Assembly (NCBI GenBank): GCA_049487715.1
Contig: CP150567.1
Location: 614,413 to 678,412 of the forward strand
Origin: Pycnococcus provasolii
Taxonomy: Eukaryota > Chlorophyta > Pseudoscourfieldiophyceae > Pseudoscourfieldiales
Length of the DNA: 64,000 nt
Direction of reading: 5' to 3'
Shown here: in pieces, positions 20,592 through 30,900 of the stretch
Layout: each line of letters starts with the position of its first letter
How positions within the stretch are numbered: position 1 is the stretch's first letter
The notes under the pieces: generated by a model
The model's database searches: none
What the model was told of the DNA's origin: nothing
The model's input: the letters and a program-made list of their open reading frames with translations, nothing else
Position numbers and translations under genes: made by a program

Positions 20592-21875
20592 ATGGCGTCC
20601 TCCCTAAGAGTACGGGTAGTGGTGCAGGGCTCGCTGTCGCGGTCCTTCCTGGTTCTGCCTCTCCTTGTCCTCCTCTTTGTCGTGACAACTGCTCGTCACG
20701 GAGGACACCTTGGTCATGATGGTGGTGGTGGGATTGGCTCGAGGAGGATTGGCTTGGGCTCGTCGTCACTATTTGTGTCGGCGCAATCACCATCAGAGTG
20801 GCAGTGCTGCTCCGCGGAATTCGAAAATCTACGAAACCGCACGTTCGATGGACTGCTCTTTGACGCATCCAACCGTGCCGACCTAGACTTTCCAACGGAT
20901 GAGACAGCACTCCCTGCCATCTGCCCAGGGGGAATCGCGTGCTGCGTTCCAGGATGTCTGCCAGATGGACTCAATCTTCGTGCGCTAAGAAACGAGTGCT
21001 GCTGCAACGACGTTGAGACCATTGGAAACTTTCTCGAACAATCTAGGCAGCTGCAGTATCGGATCCCTGGGAATTGTGCATACGGACGATATCCTGGACG
21101 CAGGTGGTGGTGGTGGTTTCGGCGTCGAGCAGGAGGAGGAGGAGGAGGAGGAGGAGGAGCCGGCGGTAATCGCCCCAACGGGGCGAACCGACCGGAATCG
21201 CCTCGGCGGCCTCGCCAGCGAAATGATCAGCAACAGGTGCAGCAGCAGCAGCCTTCAACAACGATTGATGCTTCAGCAACAGCAGCGGCGCCACCACCAC
21301 CACCACGAACAGCAAGCAACTACATCGTGCAGGACTGCCTGGACGAATTCCCGCGTTGCATCATGAACAAATGTACTGTCGACGCAGGTGCTCTTCTCGC
21401 CCAGGAGCAGCCAGCATGTTCGTACGATACAACGGGAAAATTGACGTGTCCCGGACTTCCATGCACGTTTGGTCTTCTGCCAACGACTTGTATGGAGACA
21501 GAGCTCGAGCCGTTTGGCGAGTGGGGTTTGCTCAGCGGCTCAGCGCGCGACGAGGAGGAGGAGAATGACAACAATAATAACGGCGACGGTGAAGTCAAAC
21601 CGGTTCAATGCTACTGTGCAGGTGGTGTTCAGCAGGTGCGCGGCGGTGGAAGGCAGTGCGCGGGCGAATTTCGGCAAGCACGCAGGCGCTTACCAGGACC
21701 AGAGGCGATTGCACGTGCGTGCATCGTGAACGAGACGGCGACTCCGCTGATGGAAGTTCGGCCATGTCCGGTGCCACTCGACGCGACTGGGCAAAGGATC
21801 ATCTCGTCGCAACGGCTTGATAAGACGATGGTTCTCGATGGGGTGGAGGAGGAGATGTTGACACCTGAGCCATGA
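20592..21875 (+). CDS. Secreted cysteine-rich protein, unknown
   Basis: 427 residues with a clear signal peptide (basic start, then SFLVLPLLVLLFVVTTA). The mature part has two Cys-rich zones. The first holds WQCCSAEF, AICPGGIACCVPGC and NECCCNDVE. The second holds CLDEFPRCIMNKC, CPGLPCTFG and CYCAGG. They are separated by a disordered linker with WWWW, a Gly run, Gln runs and Pro runs. The pairing of cysteines suggests disulphide-stabilised extracellular domains, perhaps cell-covering or adhesive. No known family was recognised. The linker derives from simple repeats and may vary in length between strains. Confidence 0.65.
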   Translation: MASSLRVRVVVQGSLSRSFLVLPLLVLLFVVTTARHGGHLGHDGGGGIGSRRIGLGSSSLFVSAQSPSEWQCCSAEFENLRNRTFDGLLFDASNRADLDFPTDETALPAICPGGIACCVPGCLPDGLNLRALRNECCCNDVETIGNFLEQSRQLQYRIPGNCAYGRYPGRRWWWWFRRRAGGGGGGGGGAGGNRPNGANRPESPRRPRQRNDQQQVQQQQPSTTIDASATAAAPPPPPRTASNYIVQDCLDEFPRCIMNKCTVDAGALLAQEQPACSYDTTGKLTCPGLPCTFGLLPTTCMETELEPFGEWGLLSGSARDEEEENDNNNNGDGEVKPVQCYCAGGVQQVRGGGRQCAGEFRQARRRLPGPEAIARACIVNETATPLMEVRPCPVPLDATGQRIISSQRLDKTMVLDGVEEEMLTPEP

Positions 21876-21998
21876 TGACGAACGAAGTGAGAGACGAATG
21901 CTAATCGGGATTTTTTGCGAGTAAACAGACAAACACATTTTTGACTTTTTTTTTTGGACAAAATTCTTTTGTTCACTTGTGCTTTTACCGGTGTACTT

Positions 21999-23132
21999 TT
22001 ATGCGACGGTATCCTTGAGCTCGCCGCTCGATGCCATCTCCTCGATGATGTCACATCCGCCCACAAGCTCGCCGTCCACATACAGCTGCGGGTACGTCGG
22101 CCAGCTGCTGTAGCTCTTCAAGCCCTCGCGCACGTCTTGCATGTCCTCCGCGAGGATGTCCACATGCGCGAAGCTCGAGCACCCCGCGCCGTTCAGCGCC
22201 GCGACGACGCGCCGCGAGAAGCCGCACCGCGGTGCGTCCGGCACACCCTTCATGAAGAGCACCACCTTGTCTCCGTGAATGAGGCTTTCAATTTTCGCAG
22301 TCAGCGGATCTTTTCCAAGCGTATCCTTGAGCTCGCCGCTCGATGCCATCTCCTCGATGATGTCACATCCGCCCACAAGCTCGCCGTCCACATACAGCTG
22401 TGGGTACGTCGGCCAGCTGCTGTAGCTCTTCAAGCCCTCGCGCACGTCTTGCATGTCCTCCGCGAGGATGTCGACGTGCGCGAAGCTCGAGCACTCCGCG
22501 CCGTTCAGCGCCGCGACGACGCGCCGCGAGAAGCCGCACCGCGGTGCGTCCGGCACACCCTTCATGAAGAGCACCACCTTGTCTCCGTGAATGAGGCTTT
22601 CAATTTTCGCAGTCAGCGGGTCCTTTCCTGTTGTCGTCGTGTGTGTGGTCGTGGTTGCTTCGTTCGGTTCCCCGAGAGCAGCCTTGACAGCGTCTGCGAC
22701 CCCCTTGACGTCTGCTCCGTTAATTTTGGAGACGACGGCCCACCCTTCGTCGTTCAAGGGTGCGCCTGTCGCCGCCTTGTTATTTTTCGCGACGACGACG
22801 AACGTGGGTACCGCAGTGACGTCGAAGAGTTCGCACGCGTCCGGTTGTTCTTCCGCGTCCGCTTCGAGTATGAGCAGCGTTGGGTACTGCGCCGCGATGA
22901 GCGCGAGCGGCTGCGGCATGGCGCGGCACGGTTCGCACCAAGGCGCTGAGAAGTAGAAGAGCAGAGCGTCGACTGTGTAAGCGTTGTCGTCGTGGAGATG
23001 AGCTGCGATATATTTTTTGTCCCCCAGAGCGTCGAGTACATTTGTTGTTATGGATTTCGCATTCGCCGATGAAGCCCCTGAGGCGGAAGACAGCAGGCGC
23101 AGGTTGTTTTGTGGAGAAGTTGACATGGCCAT
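21999..23132 (-). CDS. GLRX3: Thioredoxin-domain plus two CGFS monothiol glutaredoxin domains (GLRX3/GRXS17 type)
   Basis: 377 residues from the ATG at 23132 (MAMSTSPQNN); an in-frame upstream ATG at 23216 precedes a Cys-rich leader judged untranslated. Domain order is an N-terminal thioredoxin-like domain with motif WCEPC (FYFSAPWCEPCRAM), a Thr-rich linker, then two monothiol glutaredoxin domains each with CGFS (VPDAPRCGFSRRVVAALNGA) and the WPTYPQLYVDGELVGGCDII block. This is the PICOT/GLRX3/GRXS17 architecture, which handles [2Fe-2S] clusters with BolA partners in cytosol and nucleus. Most family Trx domains have lost one Cys; here both remain. The two Grx domains are nearly identical in DNA (offset 312 bp), differing by one residue (ECSSF versus GCSSF). 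Confidence 0.93.
   Translation of the reverse strand: MAMSTSPQNNLRLLSSASGASSANAKSITTNVLDALGDKKYIAAHLHDDNAYTVDALLFYFSAPWCEPCRAMPQPLALIAAQYPTLLILEADAEEQPDACELFDVTAVPTFVVVAKNNKAATGAPLNDEGWAVVSKINGADVKGVADAVKAALGEPNEATTTTHTTTTGKDPLTAKIESLIHGDKVVLFMKGVPDAPRCGFSRRVVAALNGAECSSFAHVDILAEDMQDVREGLKSYSSWPTYPQLYVDGELVGGCDIIEEMASSGELKDTLGKDPLTAKIESLIHGDKVVLFMKGVPDAPRCGFSRRVVAALNGAGCSSFAHVDILAEDMQDVREGLKSYSSWPTYPQLYVDGELVGGCDIIEEMASSGELKDTVA
22011..22632. repeat. 312-bp tandem duplication inside GLRX3
   Basis: Two copies, 22011-22320 and 22323-22632, are about 98% identical by eye, with only a handful of substitutions (for example ctgcggg/ctgtggg and ccacatg/cgacgtg). Each encodes one complete CGFS glutaredoxin domain. 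Confidence 0.9.
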
Positions 23133-23243
23133 GAGCACGGAGGATGGAGGGATGGGGAGGGGGAAACAACAAGAGCAAGAGCAAGCAAAAAAGGTATTCT
23201 CACGTGACCAGGCCAATGGATGGAGAGACTCTTGCTTGAAGAA

Positions 23244-23310
23244 CCCTAACAGGTAACCCTAACCCTAACCCTAACCCTAACTCTAACCCTAACCCTAACT
23301 TAACTCCCCA
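23244..23310 (-). repeat. Interstitial CCCTAA tract in divergent promoter
   Basis: AACCCTAAC repeats with slight variation (one CTCTAA unit) lie about 110 bp upstream of GLRX3 and 350 bp upstream of PRAI. As seen from GLRX3 they read TTAGGG. Confidence 0.85.
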
Positions 23311-23662
23311 GGAAGATAGTGGGTCCCAGCCTGTTCGTGGTCCTTCAGGGGTAATAAGCCCCCCTGGGGGGATCGTTCTTTTTACCCTACAGAACTCCGG
23401 GGAAAACTCCGGGGAGGGAAGATTGATGAGGGAAGAACTCCTTCCGAAATGCTTCCGAAAAGATTCAAGATTCCTTATTCGGGGTTAGTTCGGGGGAGAG
23501 AACTGTTCGGGGTCTTGCCAGATTGGCCGCCCCATGACTAATTGAAGCATGAAGCTGGAAGAGAATCAGATTCTCCGGATAGAATAGACTTCCCGGTACG
23601 CTCCTGCCCCTCTCCTCCTCCCTTTGCCCCCTCCTTTTTTTGATTGTCGGATTGTGATTAGG

Positions 23663-24649
23663 ATGATGGCGGCGCACTCGCACTTTTATAACAACGCGTC
23701 GTCGTCGAGGAGACCTTGCACTAACTCCTGTGCTTATCGTCTTTCTTCTCATAGTCGTCGTAGTCGAGGTCGTTCTTATCATGATCATCATACGTCATTG
23801 AGAAGAGTTGTGGTGTCATCTTCTTCTTCATCTTCTTCACCTTCATCGTCGTCGTCAACCTCAGTGGAATCCTCACCTTTGGTGAAAATTTGTGGCGTCT
23901 CCTCTCTCGCGTGCGCGTCTAACATCCTCGAAGGACCAAAGTCACCAAACATCGACTTCATGGGCATGATTCTCTGGCCAGGTACCGCAGATAAGCCGTG
24001 CAAAAGGTACTGCGCCAACGGGAACATGGACGAAGTCGCAAAGATGGTCGACTTAGCCAAACAAAATGACGTCACGCCAGTCGGCGTGTTCGTCGACGAG
24101 GATGCAGACACCATCATGCAAGTCGCAAACCAGGTGGGACTCGAGTGGGTGCAGCTGCACGGCGACGGCGCGAGAGCCGCACTTCGCAAACTGCCCATGA
24201 AACTTAAGGTGATCTACGTCATGGCCACCGACCCACAGACGGGGAAACTGACGACGCCAAAACCGGGCGAAGACGCCGTCGAAGATCGCAAGAAGAGCTA
24301 CGACGCGGGGAAAAATCCCATGGCGGCCGTCGACTTTATCAGCGCCGGACGACGCGTCGTCGACTACGTGCTCATTGACGGACCGTCACCAGGAAGTGGA
24401 GAGAGCGCGGTGGATGCGAAGAGCGGGGGACTCGCCAAGCTGCAGGTGCCCCGTGGGTGCTCACGAAAGGGTTGGATTCTTGCCGGTGGCCTTGCGCCAG
24501 ACAACGTGCAAACTGCGATTGAGACGTGCCCGTTCATGCCGAACGTCGTCGACGTGTCTAGTGGAGTGTGCACGTCAGACGGAATCACCAAAGACGCCGA
24601 CAAGGTGAGCGCCTTCGTTTCCGCCGCCACGAATGCGATGGTGGCATGA
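23663..24649 (+). CDS. PAI: Phosphoribosylanthranilate isomerase, plastid-targeted
   Basis: 328 residues from ATGATG at 23663. The first ~75 residues are rich in Ser, Arg and His and look like a plastid transit peptide. The TIM-barrel core has every PRAI landmark: SPLVKICGVSSL, IDFMGMILWPGT, VTPVGVFVDEDADTI, GLEWVQLHGDGA, VDYVLIDGPSPGSG, WILAGGLAPDNV and NVVDVSSGVCTSDGI. It catalyses the Amadori rearrangement of phosphoribosyl-anthranilate to CdRP, the third step from chorismate to tryptophan. It stands alone and is not fused to InGPS. A Lys/Asp-rich insert (AVEDRKKSYDAGKNP) makes the loop before the IDG motif longer than in bacteria. TGTAA at 24652. Confidence 0.93.
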   Translation: MMAAHSHFYNNASSSRRPCTNSCAYRLSSHSRRSRGRSYHDHHTSLRRVVVSSSSSSSSPSSSSSTSVESSPLVKICGVSSLACASNILEGPKSPNIDFMGMILWPGTADKPCKRYCANGNMDEVAKMVDLAKQNDVTPVGVFVDEDADTIMQVANQVGLEWVQLHGDGARAALRKLPMKLKVIYVMATDPQTGKLTTPKPGEDAVEDRKKSYDAGKNPMAAVDFISAGRRVVDYVLIDGPSPGSGESAVDAKSGGLAKLQVPRGCSRKGWILAGGLAPDNVQTAIETCPFMPNVVDVSSGVCTSDGITKDADKVSAFVSAATNAMVA

Positions 24650-24945
24650 GATGTAAGAATTCTTTTTGTCCATTCACACCACTCACCACTCACCATCCAT
24701 GTCCATTCAAAGCGCGTTTTTCACATGGCGCGTGCTAAAAGAGGCGATGATGATGTGGTACAAGTGTGTGGGAAAAATGGTTAAATGGCGCGCAGCAACT
24801 TCGCAAGCCTCGCGTCGTGATATCCAAAGGTAGAATGCGAAAAAAATAAACAAAAATAATAAACTAAAAACACCAATTGCTATTTATTCATGGTTACTAA
24901 GGTTAATATCTTAACTATTGATACAGAAAAATACTGTTTTTTTTT
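24650..24945. other. Convergent 3' gap
   Basis: This is an AT-rich spacer between PRAI and the giant gene, with short poly-A and poly-T runs near 24840 and 24940. No gene is seen. Confidence 0.5.
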
Positions 24946-27900
24946 TCAGAAGGCGTCCTTTTTCGGTGGCGCCAATCCTTCGATGGGATAACGAGAATCA
25001 AATTCCAGCGACACGTCAGCGTCGCCACCTACCGCGGGACCTGTGCTGAGCGAGCGTTGAAGTGTTGGCACGTACGTACTCGTGCGCGGATCCTGCATGT
25101 CTGTACGAGATGGAGCCGTCTGCACTCGATCATCGTACGGGTGATTCATCATCATTTCACGTGCACTGAGTTTCGAAATGTCAACCTCGTTCTCCCCCTC
25201 ATCATCCGAAGGCGATTGACCCGGTAGAGAAAGCTCCTCCTCCGTGTCCATATCGTCGTTGGGCATGACTGGCATATCTAATTTGTAACTCCGCACCTTC
25301 TGAAACGGTGCGGCAGCGGAGGAGGCAGCATAGCTGCCGCTACCACCCGAGGATGTGTCACTACCCAATTGCGACGTTCGGCTGCGCGTGTTAAGTTCGC
25401 TTCTCACCTGATCAGCCGTGACGTGCGGCTGAATCTTCTTTCGCACCTCCTTACCCTTGCCCCACGTGACGATGCTTCGAGCGGACGATTTCAGGTTTTG
25501 CATGCCATTTGCCGGCGTGAGCGCATCCACGCACCCGAGTTCAATCGCTGTCGCGACGACGTCCATGTAAGGCCACTTAAGAATCTCTTCGCGAAATGCA
25601 CCTCGCGCGCTGTCTTCGCTCGACGTGCTCGATTCCGCGTCGTCGTTGATCTTGCTACGCTTCGCCTGAATTGCGTCGTATTCCGTTGCATTGCGCACAA
25701 GATTTTCGAGAAGGTGAACTCGGCTCGACGGGTCGAGCACGTACTCGAGAGGCAGCAGGCCTGTGTGTCCGAGGCGAACTCCCTCACGCGGTCGGCTGAA
25801 CTCGTACGCTTCCGTCAGCACGCGCCGCACCTCCTCGCGCGTCGTGCGACGTGCCGTCGCCCGGTCCGTATCCTCAACATCGACATGGTTGCGAGTGGAG
25901 TCGGAGGTAGTTTTGTGCAGGTCGCTCGATGCGACAAGTGTTCCCGTGGCGTAGGCGTCGTACAGCATCGACGTGGCGTCGCCAATCACCGTCTCGTGAA
26001 CCTGCGCGAACGCGGCACCTAAGTCGTTGATGGGCATGTAGCCGTCGAAGATGGCGCGCGTCCCCATCGACGAACTGCTCGATGACGTGCCATACTCGGA
26101 AGGTGTGCTTGACAACGCCGGATTGTCGTGAACGTCCAAGTCATGGATGCCCGATGGAGCGTCGTGGTCAACCGCAACACGGAAGAGGCTCAGCGTGAAT
26201 GTCTTCATCTCATCGCGAAGAACCACCTCCAGTGCCCGAAGAAGGTCCGACTTTGCCTCCGCGGGTGGTGGAACATCGCCTCCCTTTTCCGCCGCTTCGC
26301 GGCGCCTCTCCTCGGACACGCGCTTTGCTTTCTCGACGATGCTGCCGGAAAGGAACGACGACTTCTCTGGACCTTCCTCGATCTCCGCGTCTACGTTTTC
26401 AAGGTAGGTACCATGTAGTGTCATCAAGTTCGGGGCCTCGCGTACCAGCAGCTCGTCCAGCACCGACTTCGCATGCTGGAGACGCTCTTCCTCGAGATCC
26501 TTTGACTCATCGCTATCGTTCTTCTGTCTCAACAAACCCTGGCCGAGGTTGAAGTGAACGCACTTGGTCACAAGAGAAATGGCTTTTCCCATTGCCACCG
26601 CCAGCGGCTTGAGCTGATCGTACGGAATGGGCGACCGCGGCGCATCGCCATCAACATTCACGGGCACTTCCGGCGGCTTAGCGGTGAGACTTGCCAGCAG
26701 TGCCGTTGCCTCGCGCCGGCACGCCTCGCAGGCGAGGAATACGTCCGCGCTTGATGCGTGGCGATTCATGAGCCGGTTCGCCTGGTACGATAGCAGCAGG
26801 CTTGGCGCTCGGCGCGCAATGAGCATATCCGCAAATCGCAGGGCACGAATGGTAGCCCATATGTTCGAGCGAACGCCACTGTAGATGGTCTTCATCATAT
26901 CCACGAGCTTTTCGGCGTGCTGCTCCATGAGCGTCAGGTTATGGTCCTCAATGGCGTCCACCAGCGCATCCAGAGTTGGAATAAGTTTTGGAAAGCGCGC
27001 AATCGCCTGATCGTATGTAATCAGCTTGCTGGTGTCCTCGCTCGACCCCGACTCTCTCAGCGCCTGCAGCCAAGACAGACTCGACCTCGCGCGCAAGCCA
27101 CCGGGATTCTTCTGCTTGTTCATCAACTCAGAACGGTGCACAGCCCGATTCCCGTAAATCTCCGCGAGAGCGGTGCCCACCGTGTGCTTGAGGTGTGGCA
27201 GGTCCAGAACTCCCGCTCTCGCTTCGGTGAGAATCGTCTTCAACTTTCTCTCCCACATCCAGCGTTTGATCTCGTGCACTCGCCCAACTTTCCTCGCGCT
27301 CGCGATGATCTTCTCTCGCTGATTCGCGTTGATGAATCCAGACCTTTCCGAGTTCTCGTGGAGAATCGCCGCGGCAAGAAGCACGTAATTCGACAGGATG
27401 AGAAGGACGCAGAAGGCACCGAGCCCGTTCGAAAAGTCAACAGACGTCTTGTCGCTCAAGGTGACCAGGCCAGTGAAGAGAACGAGAATCTCTGTAAGAA
27501 GGCACGACGCCTCGAGGCGGTTGAGCCACGTGTACGCGTACGGCATGCATCGCTGCTGCAGAAGCAACGTTGGAATGAGAACCATCATCGAGAACACGCC
27601 CTGCTTCATTGCTGCGGACACCGTCGCGTTCGAGAAGGTGGCGTAGATGGCAAGAATGATGGACTTGCGGAAGAGGCCAACGAGCTCAAAGTAGTAGTAT
27701 TTCTTACGAAAGTTCTGGATCACGAAGCCAAGCAGGTCGACGGTGTTCGGGTTGTTCAGATTGCCGAAGGCGCGTGCGAGCAGCGAGGTGAACAGGAACA
27801 GGATGCCCAGCGGGTAGATGACGAACGCGCAGAGGAAGAGTGCAAAAAATCGCCCCCAACCCTTCGAGGTGCTGAACGTGAAACACTGCACAGTCGGATC

Positions 27901-30900
27901 TGCGTCGAGGAAACTTGCTTCGACACCCTCGTCGTATGAGCAGTCGATGTACTCCGTTAATGTCAGTGTGAGAGGGATGAAGCAGATCTTCGCAAGCGCA
28001 AGGAGCTGCCGCACTCGACCTCGAACGTGCACGGCGTACGATTCGGCCGACTCGGGTATGACGAACGCGAGAAAGATCGGGCGTACGACGTCCATGCGCA
28101 GGAAGCGCCACAGCCGGAAGATGCGCCACGATTGATATCGTTCCGAAACGGGGTACATAGGACTCAGCAGTGTCGACGGAATGCATCGGAGCGTCGCTTC
28201 TCCGAATCGCATCGTGTACAGGCGAAGGTAATGCCGACCGACGATATCAAATAAAGCGACAAATACAAATGGCAGAGGAATCGCTAGCGTGAAGAGCCAC
28301 TTGCCCGACCAGGAGAACTGATCCATGATGCACGATGGATGCACAACCGCGATGTCGATGTTTAGGAAAGAAATGTTGAAGAGCGTCCACTTAAGGATTC
28401 TTGGCCAGTGCAAGTCGAAGCGTCCAAAGAGCGCGAGCATTTGCGTAATGCCAATCGCAATGTTGAGTGATGGCATGCGCGAGAAAAGGCGAGAGAGCCT
28501 GAGAGCCGCGGGGATGAATACGAGGACCATAACCGCTACCCCGAGCCAGAAGTAGCTTTGGCTGTTCTCTGGGCACTGCATGCACTCGTTGCGGAAGCGG
28601 TAGAAGTTGCTTTCGCACGAGTTGCACGCAACGCCTTCGTAGCCATACTTGCAAGGCTCGTTGAGCATTTCCTCGACCGAGGTAAAGCCAGGGCAGGCTT
28701 GCTTCGGTATGCAACGACGCACGGTCACAGGCGGCAAGATGTCTACCGCAGTGGACACGGAGGTAGTGGTGGTAGTGCTCGTTGTTGTCGTTGTCGACGA
28801 CGATAGTGTCATCATCGTCGCATTGGTAGCGTTTGACGTAGCTTCCCCGTCGTTCACGGGTCCCGCTGAAACCACGAGGCTAAATAACGGTGGCGGCGGC
28901 GATGACGCAGTTTTGTACCCGCGTGGCAGCTGTATGAAAAATCCTTCGCGGCTAAGCGGCCAGCGCATATTATCGTGCGGGCACGTCGTCCATTCGGGAA
29001 ACGAGCGGCCTCCCACGCCGAGTTCAGGACCCGGGCACGGTCGACACGACGCGCCGGGCGGGCCGTAAAATCCTCGAGCGCCATCTACGCGGGCGAGATC
29101 CTCGAAGGTGGTGCCGCTCAGCGCACGTGCGCAAACGCAGTCTAAGACGGATGTGCTTCCGCGAGCAAGCGTGATTGACGTGCGATTGCCCATTGTGTTA
29201 AGGGGGCAGGATTGGCACTGCATCGCAGTCCTTTCGTTCGGAGCATACGTGTTCAGCGGGCATGTTGTGCACAAGCCCTGTCCAGGTGCCGAGAACGTGC
29301 CTGGAGCGCACGGAAGGCATGATTCCATGTCAGCCAAGGGCGAGTAGGTGCCCGCCTCGCATGCCTCACATTTGGACGCATTCGTCGGTGAAATGAAGTA
29401 CCCTGGAGCACATCGTACATTAATGTCAACATACGCAACCGAAGTGAGCCCTCTATCGTCCGAAATGTTAAAAGCGAGCGTCTCTATCGGAAGGCCGCGC
29501 TCTAGGGCATTTGGACGATACAGTGTTGAGAAGCCGTGCAGATCGTGCGGCGTGGTGCCAAAAGACGTCATGGCTCTCATAGCCGATGATGCATCGGCGA
29601 CAAGAACATCCGACGCCCTCGGATACGTGCCATTGACGCCATATTGCACATACATTTTTCCTTGCCGTGGTTGCTCACGGAGAGACCAAAATACGCGAGT
29701 CGAGTCGCGATCAATGGCTGAAATTCGCACGATGGCGAAGTACGGGAACAGTGCATCGGGTGACGACCCCTCCACTTGCGGCTTCTCCACCCATCGCATG
29801 AACATTGACAAACCTTCGGGCTCATCCGACGCCTCCCCGTCCACGACAGATGCGGCATCAGCCAACGCGAATGGATCCAATATCATGTTTGCGTCAGGGC
29901 GGTCATCCACCTCAGAGGCTTTGGCCATGACAGCCTCGAATGAGGGGTACAGAGCCGTGTCAGCTGGAGGCACATTTTTGTAGATGAATTGATTGTTGCG
30001 TCCCAGATTGACCACGCGTAGCAGCGTGGCCCTTGAGGGCGTCTCACCCTCGATCACTTTCCATGGTTCGACACGGGTTTGCATGGGTGCGTCGTTAATC
30101 GCCTCAATTTTTATTGGAACGATGGCAGTATCAACAGGTCGTGTTCCCGCCGGATCGTCCGTTCGAACAAGACCCCAACGAAACTCGTCGTTACCCGCGT
30201 AGTTGTCGTCTGGGACGTACAGGAAGAATCCCTGATCCTTGATCTCGGTTTCAGCCCCATCGTCTTCGACGTCTTGCTCTGAATCTGTCCACGATGACCC
30301 TTCATTTGCTTCGTGCAAAAAGCGATTGCACGGCTCGGTGCCATTGCAGAAGATTGTTACCGTGCCATGATCCGGCTTAGTGACAAGCACGTAACGCAGA
30401 TCGCTTGGCTTGAGCTCCGCGGGAAGTCCTCCTCGCTGGAGCTTACCATAAAGATGTGTATCTTCCGGAAGGATGATCTCCTCCACGTCAATCGGCGGCG
30501 GAAGACCCGTGGGCGAGCCGACTGCTATACTCACTTTTCCATCCGCATATGCGCAAGGTTGGTTCAGGCGTGGTAGCAGACGGCTCGTGCCATCAGCCGT
30601 TAGAGAGCGGCATAGGCGCGTGCTCTCGTCGCAAATTAGATTTGATCCACAGTCATCTGCGCGATACATGAGAGAATCTCGGAAGTCTGAGGAGCCCGCA
30701 TCTGGAACGTACATAAGAACATTCCCACTTGATATACGCGCGGTGCCGTTAATCGGTGCCGTTACGATGGAGAAGCGGAGGAGATGGCCATCCTTATCCA
30801 TTGCGTTTGCGGGCGGAAGCACCATCTCCAGCTGCTGCCTGGGATTTACCTTTGGCAGTGTCTCACGTTTCGCCTCGTCGTACACGCGATTTGGAACGAG

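Noticed and set aside
22600-22956. Plus-strand frame antisense to GLRX3
   Set aside because: Shadow of a well-supported coding region.
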